DNA of 64,000 nt from Agrypnia vestita (GCA_016648135.1 JADDOH010002099.1:1-64000), one strand, 5' to 3'; shown: positions 49,343-62,066, counted from the stretch's first letter. A program made the numbers and translations. The notes: generated from the sequence alone by a model not told the origin.

Positions 49343-52300
49343 CTAATTTTTTTCTATTTTCTCGAGTTCTGACATCAATTCACACTCTGCTTCTTCGGTT
49401 TTCACTTCTAATCTACTCGGTAAATATTTCCTAAGGGGAGGAGAGATGAGATTTGGATCCAGTTTAGACAAGTCTGTGCCGCCTGTCAGCAAACTAACGA
49501 TAATGGCAACGACTACATTGACAATCGTTCCAAATGTGATGTAGTACATGAATGACAATCTATACAGGAAGAATACATTGTCATTTTCAAGCGAGGTTTC
49601 GTCACTGAAAGAAATAGGACGAAATTATTAATATGTGCCTAATTAATATTCACATGCAAATATGTATTAATTTTGGAGAGAGTTTTAACCAAATCCACCC
49701 ATGCAATTCCCCATTTCTCGCTTTAGATTTTTGTATTTTGTATACTTTGATACAGATGGAACTGTTCACATGCAATGATCAGAGAACTACAAACTTACAG
49801 AAGAAGAACTAACTTCTTTAAACTTACTAAGTTTTTACAGATGTCAAGAAAAAAAAAACACAGATTTTTGCAAAAACGGGTTGATTGATTGGTGGAAAAT
49901 GCAAGTGTCTGCTTTTTCTTATCTTTAAACAACTGGCCCTAAGGTACACTCCATTAGATTAGTTTTACAATTTGTTTGTGAAAATATCAATGGGCAAAGC
50001 CCAAAAAATTATCTTGTAAATATTTAGCAAAGGGTGGCAGCCTTGCATCGGAATGAACTGGATCATAAAAAAAGTAACCCATAAAATCAAGTTTTTATTA
50101 TACTCCCTTTCTCATTTATTAGTTGAAACATTTTTTTTTCGCTTAACCTACTCGTAGGGCTTCGGTCGGGCGACGCTACGAAAGGGAGTAGTAAAATTTT
50201 TCCATAAATCCAAAATCAGGTTTCGCGTCTACCAGACACGTTGAAATATTTTCATACAACTTAATAAGTTGTATGAAAAAACCATTCAAATTTTGAAAAA
50301 TCCAATAATTTATTAATTTTTTTAAATGAAAATTTGATAGATCTTCTTGATCGTCGCCACGAGTCTGCTTGCAAAGTTTAAGTTCGATTGGATCATGGGA
50401 AAGGGGTTTAAAATGGATCCAAAGTTTTTTCGTCAGACAAGAAGACAAGCAAACGCCACGAGTTAATATAATGGGAGTAAAAATAGAATCATTAACTTTC
50501 TAAAATTACTCCTTTTTGCATATTTTTACAGTGAATGATGATTTTAATAAGTAACCTTACCTTTGAGTAAAATTAAACTCTGAGGAAGATATTGTAGAGT
50601 TGCAAGTGTTGGGAATTCCTGGGTAAACTTCTTTGGTGGCAGAATTTACTCCTTCCATGCTGGATCCGATTACAATCCACGTGAGGATTGCCATACTGCT
50701 GATGGCTCCGACTATCGCTCCTTTGTCATTGCAGAAGGGGACGAGCATTCCGAGGACGAAGAATGCCAGACACGGAGCTGCCGTAATGCCGTCCAGAGAA
50801 AACATCACCTGTAATTTGACTTCATTGTACAGACAGGTTTTTGGCAGGTTGGTTGTGTGCGAGCAGTTATAGCCTGCCCAACATAACTTGGCGTGCAGCA
50901 GGATTGGAACTAAAACCCGCCCCGCCCGCACCCGGCGGCAACCCCTCGCCCTGTACTTCAGTACAACTTTGTATTTGCTCGGGAGCTGTGACATCTTGAT
51001 TACCAATATACATTGGATTATTATGTCCAAAACAACCAAAACAGTCCGGGGTGGTGCAAGAACAATTGCCAATGAAGTATTAAAATTTTGCGAAGCTGAA
51101 AAAGCAATTAATGGACCGATATTACCGTCTGATAGTTTGACATGAGTTTGACAGATAGAGCGGCCGCCGTGGAGCGGGCTGTTATCTGACCAAATTTATA
51201 TTGACACTGGTCACCGGACATTCAGTACATTATGTATTGCGTAATAAATTTACAACTTGGCAACTTCTGTTTCGCGACAGTGGCGACCTCCCTCGCACGC
51301 CTAGTTATCGTGGTGGCACTCTACCTGTAATGAGCAGGAGCAAATTAGCCGTATCATACCTCGATTGGCCGACGTGGGTTTGGTGCGATGGCTAGAATCC
51401 CCGGCGGCACAGCTTTATATTATTATGTTTTATAAGCAAAATACCTATGAAATAGTATTTAGAGGCGAATATGTGTTACAAATGTTAGTCAGTTGCAAGT
51501 TAATCTTAAGATACAGCAGTTTGAGACGCACAGTGTAAAACTCCCTGGCAAAAAGGTGAATGCCTAATTACATCAATATGCCTGTACTATCTGACTAGAA
51601 TTCCCTGTGGTTTCTTTCTATCTCCAAAATTAAAAGCTGTACTGAAGGAATGAAGATTTTCTAATATGTGTGTATAGCCAATATCCAACAGAATGTAAGA
51701 CAGGTACTTACTCAACACTAATTCAGAAAATAAGTTCTAGGTCTGCTTCCAGAAATCCAAAAATTAATAAATGACAGTAGCCACTAGTGTAAAGTTCCAC
51801 TCATGTATTTTTAAAGGTGCATTCCAGGAATCTAATTGTCTTACCTCATATACTTATACATATTTGTAACATTTAGTGAACAGATGTAAGATATTACTGA
51901 GTATGTTTGATGTGTTTTATGTACATACATATTTAGTATGATGTGTGTTATGTACATATTCATATTGAAGATGACAGTAGCCACTAGTGTATAGTTCCAC
52001 TCATATATTTTTAAAGGTGCACTCCGGGAATCTAATTGTCTTACCTCATACATACATATTTGTAACATTTAGTGAATAGATGTAAGATATTACTGAGTAA
52101 GTTTGATGTGTTTTATGTACATATTCAGTTTGATGTGTGTTGTATACATATTCATATTGAGTTGATCTGAACCTATATCCAGTTTCCTTGAAAACATAAG
52201 GTGAATTCATATGTATCCTCCGAATATTCATCATTTTAATGCTTTACCAAACATTTTAGTTCTTTATTATTATTTAGTTTAAAATCGATTTAAACACTTA

Positions 52301-55300
52301 GCAGTCCCAAACAAGTTTCTCCAATGGAAATCTAGTAAGTAATAAAGTAACTGATAAACACAGTTCCAGAATATGAAAAAATTGCACTTACTGGTAAAAC
52401 AGTTCCCATATTTTCCACCAGAGGAATCATGGCTACTGTATATATTCCGCCTATTACTATAAGCGCTCTGATAATTAATTTCTCTCTTTTCTTCGATATA
52501 CTATCTCTCTTGATATAGTCATTATATATGGACCCGGCCACTGTGTTTAGTATAGCTGCCAGGTAACTGAAATATAAATTTACATGAATAAGAAAAAAGG
52601 TATTATTGTATTAATTGAAAAAATACCGAACTTATTAGTGAAGTAAACAAATATCTATCCTGAAAAAAAGAAATACATATTTAAATATTGATTGTATTAT
52701 TTGTATGTCTCTACTTATATTTTTTATTAATTACACTTACACGTTTCGGAAAAACCTTCTTCTGTTTTTTAAAACACCCTGATGATGGCTTTTCCGAAAC
52801 ATGTAGGTGTAATTAATTAAAAATGTAAGTAGATACATACAAATAATACAATCAATATTTAAAAATGTCAATCTACAATGTTGCTGAATCAATTGAAAAA
52901 AAAAGAAATACATATTGTCACGAGATGGTAGAGTAAAAAAGAATTACATGTAATCAATGATTTTACAGCACAATTTACCTTTTGCACTAAATGGGAAATT
53001 ACTGGAAGGTTTTGGGATGGTCTACCAGATTCTAGAAACATCGAGACAGCGACATGAATACGTAACTGTATACATGGAATAAGGTAACTGAATACATGGA
53101 CATGGAATACTGCCGAGACTTAGTTCTTTATTGTGGCGATTCATAGAAACTATGCGGCGGCATGTGTTTACCAGCGGCAGTAAATCAAGAAAGTACCTAT
53201 CGACATGTGAGAAGTGTTCCATAGTAATCAGTGAGAATTAGTACTAATTAGAATTTCTACATTCAACTGCGAATTGCGAAATTTCGTGTGAATTAAAGAA
53301 TGGTGATCTGATTAAAGTGCGGTCCAGTGACTTTGTGAATTTGTTAAAATAATTAAAAAATTGATAACTAATTTCCAATGTTTCATTTGCAATCAAGAGT
53401 GCTATACGTTTGAAATGTGGGTGCACCCTTGATTCCACTATCTTCAACATGAAAACAGCTTAAAAATACATATTTTTAAAAATTTTAATAAAAAATTCTG
53501 TAAATCACTACATTCGGAAAATTTGGGTCTTAACTGTAAGTCCAGGTTATAGACAGAGTGAAACAGAGCTAGTCCACATTACTTTACAGGCGGATTCCTG
53601 CCTTGATTGTGAATCGAAAACGTTTCTTACTTACTCCGCTTACTCCGCAGAACATATTCCCCCTGACACATATCCTCATCACATATATTTCATAACTTTC
53701 ATATAATCTGGAGTCAAACATATCAAAACATACAAACATCACCACACACACAAGCCTTTACAGTTTAATAACGCACAAAATTAAAAGTGACAAATTGCAT
53801 TTCTCTTCGTTTGCAAGACATGCAGAGAATGGTGATAGACATTGATCGGTTCAAATTTCTCTTAATATAAAATGCAATAGACAATATCTACATGACTACT
53901 ATGTGGACATTGTGGCAGCATATAAGAAGCTTATATTTTCAGTTTTATAAATCAATAATTGTTATGTGACATTCAATTACTTTGTTTAAAACTAAAATAA
54001 TAATAATACCTTAACCCGCCACTCAAAACTCCCGCAATAAATAGTCCCGGGATGGTCACCAAATGTCCAATTTTGTCTATTATATAAAAAGGCAGTATTT
54101 GATCCGGTTCCTCAACTAACTGAAAAAATAACACAGTTTTACCTCTTCATAAAATGATAGAATGGAAGTATTTGGGACTTTTGCAGGAGAGGAGTGGTTT
54201 CAAGAATAAACCAACTTCCTTTCTTTATTATTTATCTAAGCATTTACTTTTATATTATGAGCAATCAGTACACACTTCAGATCGCAGAAGAAACCGATGA
54301 TCATAGTCCAGGATCGAACTTCATATAATATTTTCAAATAATATATGATATATCTGATAATATCAAATAATATTTTAAAGAAATAAGTCCTCAGCCATAA
54401 AAAGTGAATTACATATATATTGCTATTTGTTGTGCCTAATATCTATGTGTAATAATCTCTTCCTGTATCACCTTGATCTTCTATTAAAACTTTTCGTAAC
54501 CTTGTTTTGTGTTTTATAAATTCAAATTGTTTGATTTGGCATGATTCAAAACTTAAACGATTGGAAAAATTATGCTGGATGGTTTTAAATGAATTGTATT
54601 CCTTTAAAGCCCATGGCTACAGGTCGCGGGCTTTTAAAGGAATATGTACAATACTCCAAAAAGGAGTATGGCTGGTAAATTTGTGAATATGCACAGCCAA
54701 CAAATGCAACTCTGAAATTGCCCTTGCACAATGTTCTAAGTAGAGTGATTGTACCAGAAATTCTTGAGCAAGTTTTGAATGTGGCAGAAATTTTAATAAA
54801 AATTTTTCTCTTAGAAAATAAATTGAACTTACTCCTCTTTCTATGGGATCGCAGCCAAAATATACGGAGTACACCAAGATGCCGGAGTAGACACTCATCC
54901 CCAACATTCCTGTAATAGCTATCCAATAGATTACCAATACTCTGAAACATGAATTGCTGTTAAATAATATATAAATAAAAAATATTGCTCTCTAAAAAAA
55001 AGTTCTCAGGTTTTCACAGTCGTTGAGAATCGTCCGTGTTCAGTTTTCTTGGCTACTTTGCCATCTCTCTCCAACCGGTTTGGCCTCTTGACCAGTGTCT
55101 ATAATATCAATAATCAATGTAAATTAACTACATTGTTATACACCTGCAGTTATACATGTTTAATGAATAAAAATGTCCTTAGGTTTTCACGGCCGTTCAG
55201 CATCTTCTGTCTATAGTTTTTTGGGAAATTCAAACTATCCCAAAAAACTATACACAGAAGATGTTTAATGTATAAATATAAGGGCTTATTAGTAAATAAA

Positions 55301-58300
55301 TTATACAAAAACTAAGAATTAAGAAAATACATGATACTTATTAAAAATTGAATATAGGTATATCTTATGCTGTATATATTAGGAAATACAAAAATTATTA
55401 TATTACCTATTTTAAGAAAAAAAAAACATATAACGGGCAGTGCCTGCTATGTAATATTGGCAGGCTATAAAATAACCCTGACTGTATTTAACCATGGCAC
55501 ACTGTAAATCTCAAATCTCTTTGTGGGAGAATTAAGAAAGAATAGTGAACACATTCTGTGGCATGCAGACACAACAGTTAATAAATTGAGAGTAGCGTTA
55601 AGTTTGTTGTGAACCCGTTGGATAGATAAAATTCAATAAGTCACAAAATTCCAGTTTTCTTACATTTTCACATCTTTCATAGTCGGTACAGACTTGAACC
55701 TTTGGATGCTGTCCTGTTGAGCAATCAGCACACACATCAGATCGCAGAAGGAACCGATGATCATAGTCCAGAAGGTATTTCTTACAAAGGGATCGAACTT
55801 CATGCTGAAATCATTTAATCAAATAATATTTTAAAGAAATAAGTCCTTGACTATAAAAAGTGAATCACAAATATATTCTACACAAATGTTTTGTGGTTTA
55901 TAGAGATGTTCTAAAAAAAATTACAATATGAATATATCGTCCCTATAAAACGAGAGCTAGCTGGAATTCAGCATCTCTAGAGGAAACTCCTGCATAAACA
56001 GACTCTTGAGTCTAAATAAAGTTGAAGATGAAGAAGAAGAAGAATTTATTTATTTGATTATCAAATTTCTAAGATTATTATTTTTTAAATATATTTAAAA
56101 TACCTGAACATCCATAACCACTACAAGGGTTAGTGTTGCTATTGTAGTGTGAATTTGGTTACAAATGATGGTGGAATATCTAGTGAATATCCCAACAATA
56201 ATATTTTATTTTAGGCGAGACTTGGTGTAAACGGTTGATGGTTTTGTAATTAAACCAGAAGCAAGTGTTGGAAAGAATTTCTGTAATTGTCATAATTTAA
56301 GACTTATTGTAACTAATATCGACCAAAGAGTAGGTATTTCTCTTCAGATCCAGGCAAGGGATCATTGGATTGGACTAAAAAAAGTATCCCCATCATTTGT
56401 TTCAAACTGTGACTCGGACCAGATTCAGGCAAATGATCAAGTAATAAGTATAAGCAATATTATAAATGAGGTAAATTTGATTAAATATATTCATGTCAAC
56501 GTCAACATATAAAGACAATGTTTACTCACTCGTATATATCCAAAATTCTTCCTTTGTTGGCGGTAGAAAATACTTGCGGCAGTCCACCGGCATCGCTAGT
56601 CCCGACAATGAGAACAATCACAGTGACTAGAACCAAGAGCACGGTTTGGAAGCAGTCACTCCAAACAAATGCTTTGAGGCCACCCTGGGACATAGAAAGA
56701 AGATGAAAAAATATAAAAATTTACTAATTTTTTTGTATTTTGTATAAAAAATTCGAGGTGAATTATAATTAAAATAATGCACATCCTTTAGCAAGCCTGT
56801 GTATGAGTTTGCTCTCCACAAGCAAATGTAGCCATGTTGGGAACTTACTATAAAGCAATGATTAAACGGAAGTATGAAGTTATTTGCATTGACATACTTA
56901 AGCACAACATAATAAAGAAAAGGAAGATAGTATTATTAATATTAATAAAATAATAAAATATTAATAAAATATTATTAAATATTAATAAAATATTATTAAA
57001 TATTATTAATATTAATAAAATATATTATTTTTTGTGCTATCTAAATGAAGTAATTTTCAATTTTTCAATAATATTTCAATACGTACATGGTATGATAGAG
57101 CTAGTCCACAACACTATTGATTATTTATATAATAAAGTTATTGTGTTGGGTTTATGACTTGGATTACTAAAGATTCTTAGCTTATGATATCTGATATCCA
57201 TTTGTATCATATCGACGTTTACTATCGAATCTGCAAGAATTATTTTTTGTTATACCATCCTAAAATATAAATTTTTGTTTCAAGCAATACATATATTGAA
57301 GGAACATTAAAATTTTTAACTATTTTTATCCAAAAATATGGAGTAAATCAGATGGTTTAAGATACTGAAAATTTTCCAATTGTGTAGTGTTAAGTGTATT
57401 GTGTAGTAAGAATATAAAAAGTACTTGTTGCTCTCAGTAACGACGATGTAATTTATTCTTTTATATATTTTTATATTCTTTTATATATAAGATCTATATT
57501 TTTTATTCATAGTCTATATCTCATAGTCAAAAGTGCTTTCAAACTCACTCAACAGGTATATATATTTCAAATATTTTCCCATTCACTAAATATGCACATA
57601 AGATTGAAACAATTTATTTTGCTTTTCTTAACAGCACTTGATTGTCTGGCAGGTACATAAATTACAAGTCTTTATCTTAACTTTTAACATAAATATGTAT
57701 TAAGTTGTCAGGTTGATAATGAAGGAGTACTCTAATAATTTTTTAAACAGAAGTTTACTTTATCTCTTCATTTTAAACAAATGTAAAATGATTAAAAAAG
57801 AGTTGTTAATTTTAGATCAGCAGTTGTTAAACTTTTGTTTGAGGAAAATATTATATTTGTCATATTTTCATAAAACGTTGATCATAGCCACAGTTTTAAT
57901 CACTGATATCATAGACCACCAATGATACTCAAGTCCGTCAGTCAAGAACAGTAATTTTTTTACTACTGAGATCTAGATTTAAGATATTCAGTATATTTAA
58001 AAAAAATCTGAAGATTTGCAAAAACACCCATAGACAATTTTCTGATATAAGAAGTATGTTTCCCAATTCATTTTCATGTGTATGTGTATTCATTGTCGAA
58101 TTTTTATGGTATATTTTATTTTAAGTGTTTAATAGCTGTTCTTTTTCCTTTATTTCTTTTTTTCTTTATTATTTTAATTATTTCTCTTTTTCTTCTTTTT
58201 TCTCCTTTTTATATTTTCCCCTCATGTGCCTGAATATAACATGTATGTAATTTGCAATCTATATGGCAGACCAGGTCTTGCACTTACAACCTGGTTAGGT

Positions 58301-61300
58301 ATGCTGGAATAAACACATTACTATTATTATTATTATTTCTGGTTGAGTGCAAACACAATGAAGTATATTTCGTGTATAAGACGGTTTCCATAAATGATTT
58401 CGTAGGGTTTTCGTGAAATTTTAGCCACTCCCTGCACATCATGTCACTAAACTAAACTTACTTTGATTTAATTAACAACAAATTCTTATTTGTAATATAT
58501 ATTTTTTTTAAAGACCCCTTACCCCTCCCCATCGTAGATTATCACAACTCTGCTGACCCCCCCCCACTTAAACATGTGACATGGACTGTGTGTAAAAGTC
58601 GTTTAAGTTATTGGGGATACATGGTTAAATATTGTCCTTGAAATATGCATTACTAACATAACAAAGATTATAATATTAATGTTAATGTTCACGGAAAAGA
58701 TAACTTTTGGAGATTCATCTGAAAAGGCGTGTAAAAATTGTACAGAGTTATTGTTAAAAAAATATTTATAGGAAGAAATTCTGACGATTTCTCACTTAGG
58801 CTAGGCCTGTTCTGGAGAAATCGCCTCAGATTTTTTTTTCATGCTTCAACAGGCCAGGAGATCCAATTATAGAAGCGAAAACACCCAGGCTTCAGTAAGT
58901 CACATAGATTAAATTATGACCTCACCGGGAATCGAACCCGGAACCCTCGGTGTGGGAAGCCAGTGTCATACCCACTGCGCTACGAGGTCCGCCCAAATGT
59001 ATTTTCAATGTATTTTATATGTTTAAAGAAACAGTATTAAAGCATAAAAAAAAGATTTTGAAAACCTTAAGTAATATCAAGAATATTTATAAAATTGTAT
59101 AAAACAAACAATTAAAAAAAAATTATGGCCAGTGTCCACACAATCTGGTTTATTTCAGATGTTTAATTGAGATATAATGTACGTGCATTAAGATTTCAAA
59201 CTTGAGGTCAATCAGAGATCAGCTTGAAATTGGTAGAAAGAGATCAAAACTCAAACAAAACCAACTATGTGATGCTCTATCCGACACTGAAACTATGTCT
59301 TCCCTTTCTACCACGCTTTCCCTAAAGTCCTAAATCAATAATATAAATAATATTTTGTATGGAGCGTAGACTGACCGACTAATGTAATAGGCATCTTTGC
59401 AAGCCTAAAGGGAGGGATTTTGTTACACATTTAAAACTAAAGTTTTAAAGCTTTAATCATATTTTTTTAATGCTAAATTAATGGAAATCACAACTTTCAA
59501 ACTCAAATTGCTAAATTAATGAAAGAAATGACAAAGTTAACTATACTTACGATTGTTGTGTAAAATATGCAGACAATAGATACTCCCACCGATATGTAGT
59601 AAATATTTATTCCAGTTACTGAAATAAATAAAAAAAAAACAGTGAGTTTTGTTAAGAGAATTGAATTTGGCTATTTTATTTGCGATTATTTCAAAAAAAT
59701 ATCTATGTAATATGTTTGTGGCAAAGGACACGGGCGGAGGCAGAAAAACGGTGGCCAAACGTACAACCTAATGTTATGCCCGGCCGTTAATCGACCGACT
59801 CATCCAGTGCCGACTCACTGCACACTGACAATGGCGAGCACCGGCATCTCCAGCATTTACAACGACAAGACTGCAGATGTTGGACAACGCCGATACACTG
59901 TGCGTTCCAACCTGCAACACCGACCCACTGCGCGTTCCCAGCAACCAGTGCCGACTCACCATGTACCAGCAACCTGTGCCGACTCACCGTGCAACAGCAA
60001 CCCACTGAGCATTGCCAACTCAACCAGCGCCGACTCACCGCGCGCTCTCACCTGCGAGCACCGGCATGCCGTGCGGCCACGACTCACCGAATGGCAGATG
60101 TTGGGCGCTCGCAACAAGCAAAAGTCAACATAAACTAGAACATCGCGGAGCACCGAACAACCAGCATCGCAGCATTCCTCGCACCCACTCCACCCATCGA
60201 GGAAGCTGCTGGAAGAGGAGCGCTGTAGCGGTACCTGTTCAACCATGTGCCATGTACCTATCACCCGACCCAGAGTTTTGTTTATATTAACACAACAAAA
60301 ATCTCCGCGTTATAAACAAAGGGGTCGAGCTAGGGATATGGCGACAGCACACCGGTCGGGCCACTGTCGTAACACCAGGCAGACCTCAGCGCGTCATCTA
60401 TTTCTTTGTTCGTCATTACATATTACTTGTATACATTAACTAACTTCCGGGGCCTATCTCTGGGAAGAAATAAACATCGCTAATTCATTCAGACGACCTC
60501 AAATTTCCCTAAATATTCTTTTGAGCAATTTTTTTTAACCATACTCTGCTTGGCTGGACTCCTATAAAAGTAAATAAAAATAGTAATTTATCTCAAGTTC
60601 TGGTTTGATTGTGGTAGGTAGTGTAAAATAATAAAAATCAAAATATACCTTGGCTCAGAGAAAGTGCTGGGACGTATATAGTAAATGGCAGGTACAAGAA
60701 TGAACTTAGAAGATAAATTGCCGAGGCCAGGTTTTTAGTTGTCTTTGAGAATCTCAACTCCACATACTGAAAGTTAAAAAAATAATTAGTTCAAATTACA
60801 GGGCGCAAATTATTGGGTTTTATTTTCTCGTTAATGTCGATATTCTGTAGCCGATGCAGTACATTTCGTCGAGAACCGCCAATCAAAATAATATAGGTAC
60901 ATGTTGGTGGTTATAATTATTGTAAAAAGTAGTTTGATAAAAGTTTATTACCTCATAAGAATGTTGTATTTTAAGGTTGTAGAATACTGGTAAGAACATG
61001 TACCAAGTACAAATACACGCAAGGATCAGTGTAGGGCACATGAGGATGTAGAGGGCGTTGTGGGTGTACACCTCGGCAGGAACACAGATCAGTATGATTC
61101 CAGAAGTATGGCTGGAATAAAAATAAATTTAGAATATTTCATTCTTTAGAAGTAGAACCAGTTTTGATATGAACTAAAAAGAATGTGCCAAAATATGTTG
61201 CCAATTATGTATAACGTGGGTGTGTGTAATAAATAATCCAGAGTAAGTATTTTCACTCTAAACAACTTCGTTTTCACCTAAATTTATTTTTATTAATTAT

Positions 61301-62066
61301 GCAAAATGTTTGTATTGAAAAATATCAACATGTTTCAGAGCCCATGGCCCCTTATAATTAAAAAAAAGTTTATTTTTATTAATTATATTAATAATGTCAC
61401 TACAAAATTATTTTGCTGTTTTTGAAGAAGCTAATTTTTTTTGGTTTTCCCTGTCCAATATAATATATATTTTATTTCTGTCTCATCAAACATTGCCTGA
61501 GAAATATAACATAATAATCATATCTTGACCCCTATTATGTTACATTACGCACTCGTCATTTTGATGTTTGGCAGATTTCTCATAGATGAAATTCTCATAG
61601 AAACATTACGCACACCTCCAGTCTATTTTGTTTGTTTGTTAAAAACAAGGCTGCCTTTTCAAATGAAATTGTCCTTTGTAAGTTTTTCTTAACATATACA
61701 TTTACCTGCTTTGCTTTAAATTTCAATAAACAATATGTTTTTTTAAAGCATAATTTCATCAATAAAATATGATTTATCATTTAATATGTATTATATATTT
61801 TTGATGAAAAGGAAAAATAATGATTACCTGGCAACCAATGAAAGTGCTACTGGGATAACTTTCATCTTCTTCCCTCCATCCATGAAATCTTCTGTTGTCT
61901 TATTTTTCTTTCCAAAACATCCAAAGTATATTCCAATCATTGCGGTTATCGCAAAAACTATCGTAATCGCTGTGTAGTCTGTCCAGTTGAGTACGGAAAC
62001 ACTAGGAATAGACATCTTCAAGAGGTCTTCGTCTATCTTGAAGGTATCCTTGTACGAGTCATTCAT
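49343..62066 (-). CDS. SLC5-family sodium/solute symporter (monocarboxylate/multivitamin-transporter-like), complete, 11 exons
   Basis: A multi-pass plasma-membrane carrier expected to use the sodium gradient to import a small organic solute; the substrate cannot be read from sequence. Exons: 62066-61828, 61111-60952, 60766-60649, 59618-59551, 56684-56530, 55804-55664, 54941-54833, 54119-54010, 52566-52392, 50808-50561, 49604-49343 (stop 49343-49345). All have AG/GT borders and compatible phases, giving 594 residues, the usual SLC5 length. Family marks: the first membrane segment is followed by a GGKKMKVIPVALSLVAS-type stretch (about residue 70); TTIGGLKAFVWSDCFQ spans the exon 4/5 junction (193-208), the classic SLC5 signature; PGLFIAGVLSGG precedes an ILNT-containing helix (355-375); exon 10 has FVLGMLVPF and GAIVGAI. 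The start ATG at 62066 is the first in an open exon and places about 25 residues before the first hydrophobic segment. Odd: Tyr368 stands where family members have Ser/Thr in the Na2 sodium site. Introns carry many repeats. Confidence 0.93.
50095..50475. repeat. Probable MITE with TACTCCC ends
   Basis: TATACTCCCTTT at 50099 and GGGAGTAAAAATA at 50474 are inverted. A second inward copy (AAAGGGAGTAG) is at 50180. Between exons 11 and 10 of the symporter. Confidence 0.45.
50871..51325 (-). repeat. 450-bp repeat family, copy D, beside symporter exon 10
   Basis: Same family as 1768-2219. It starts 62 bases upstream of the exon 10 acceptor (exon edge 50808), so it makes up most of the near upstream intron. 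A 171-codon open frame that runs through repeat and exon is a coincidence of the open phase. Confidence 0.78.
51773..52170. repeat. Tandem duplication, 200-base unit, two copies
   Basis: GACAGTAGCCACTAGTGTA begins at 51773 and again at 51973; the copies agree almost throughout. It lies in the symporter intron between exons 10 and 9. Confidence 0.85.
52679..52862. repeat. Palindromic hammerhead unit 2
   Basis: Arms share ATTGATTGTATTATTTGTATG ends (in inverted form) and the GTTTCGGAAAA / TTTTCCGAAAC block. Only the right arm keeps a full hammerhead. To the right, sequence matching the left outside flank of the unit at 13220-13377 continues (a TCAATCTACAATGTTGCTGA run), so both come from one longer element. 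Confidence 0.75.
52774..52810 (+). ncRNA. Type I hammerhead ribozyme motif inside a symporter intron
   Basis: Stem I is ACACC (52774-52778) with GGTGT (52806-52810); core CTGATGA 52779-52785; one extra T; stem II is short (GG 52787-52788 with CC 52794-52795); GAA 52796-52798; stem III ACATGT 52799-52804; cleavage base A52805. It lies antisense to the symporter, in the intron between exons 8 and 9. The weak stem II makes activity less sure than for the other copies. Confidence 0.6.
53555..53635. repeat. MITE-family fragment in symporter intron
   Basis: GAGCTAGTCCACATTAC followed by GATTCCTGCCTTGATT, shared with 28540-28610 and 17215-17240. Confidence 0.5.
54259..54421 (-). pseudogene. Dead duplicate of symporter exon 6 and flanking intron
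   Basis: This stretch, in the intron between exons 7 and 8, repeats the region around symporter exon 6 (55719-55876) in the same orientation. The shared part includes the exon stretch encoding the GSFCDLMCVLIAQ region and continues into the intron upstream of that exon (an AATATTTTAAAGAAATAAGTCC run at both places). An 18-base in-frame piece around 54311 is missing compared with the true exon, the upstream AG acceptor is changed to a TATATG context, and the downstream half of the exon is absent. It is therefore unlikely to be spliced in. Confidence 0.8.
55005..55262 (-). repeat. Retroelement-flank repeats in symporter intron
   Basis: Two related blocks (55005-55110 and 55178-55262) match the reverse of 15150-15230. 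The second also contains an inverted pair around AGTTTTTTGGGA, so part is a small hairpin. Confidence 0.55.
56935..57030. repeat. AATATT/AATAAA simple repeat
   Basis: Repeated TATTAATAAAATA-type units in a symporter intron. Confidence 0.85.
58917..58989 (-). tRNA. tRNA-like sequence, probably a pseudogene or SINE head
   Basis: Exactly 73 positions on the minus strand. Acceptor GACCTCG/TGAGGTC plus discriminator A pairs fully (one G-T), the T arm CCGGG-TTCGATT-CCCGG is perfect, and T33 and G18G19 are in place; positions 34-36 read CCC. The D stem and anticodon stem are largely unpaired, so it is unlikely to be a functional tRNA. It lies in a symporter intron. Confidence 0.5.
59710..60540. repeat. 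GC-rich insertion in a symporter intron (possible solo LTR)
   Basis: Strongly GC-rich against an AT-rich background, with degenerate repeats of GTGCCGACTCACC and CAGCAACC. A span 59772-60507 starts TGTTATGCCC, is flanked by CCTAA on both sides, and holds TTATAAAC (about 60312) and AATAAA (about 60467), as an LTR would. It does not end in CA, so the LTR reading is uncertain. Open frames here on both strands arise from the base composition. Confidence 0.45.

Larger units (their letters stand above)
56690..59545. other. Symporter intron 4
   Basis: AT-rich intron with simple repeats (56935-57030), a pyrimidine-rich run (58138-58215), an ATT run (58320-58337), a C-run (about 58557) and the tRNA-like relic at 58917-58989. 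Confidence 0.5.

Noticed and set aside
50557..51072. A 171-codon open frame that appears to extend symporter exon 10 upstream
   Set aside because: The part above 50808 is intron plus a dispersed repeat (50871-51325). The AG acceptor at 50809 and the exact join from VENMGTVLP to VMFSLDG show the true exon edge.
54617..54950. 106- and 121-codon minus-strand frames over symporter exon 7
   Set aside because: Only 54941-54833 is the exon; the rest runs past the GTAAGT donor into intron.
58917..58989. Functional tRNA-Gly(CCC)
   Set aside because: The D stem and anticodon stem do not pair, and a similar broken copy exists at 41394-41466.
59771..60264. Several overlapping frames on both strands (up to 120 codons)
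   Set aside because: They follow from the GC-rich repeat composition of the insertion; no domain, and no splice link to the symporter.
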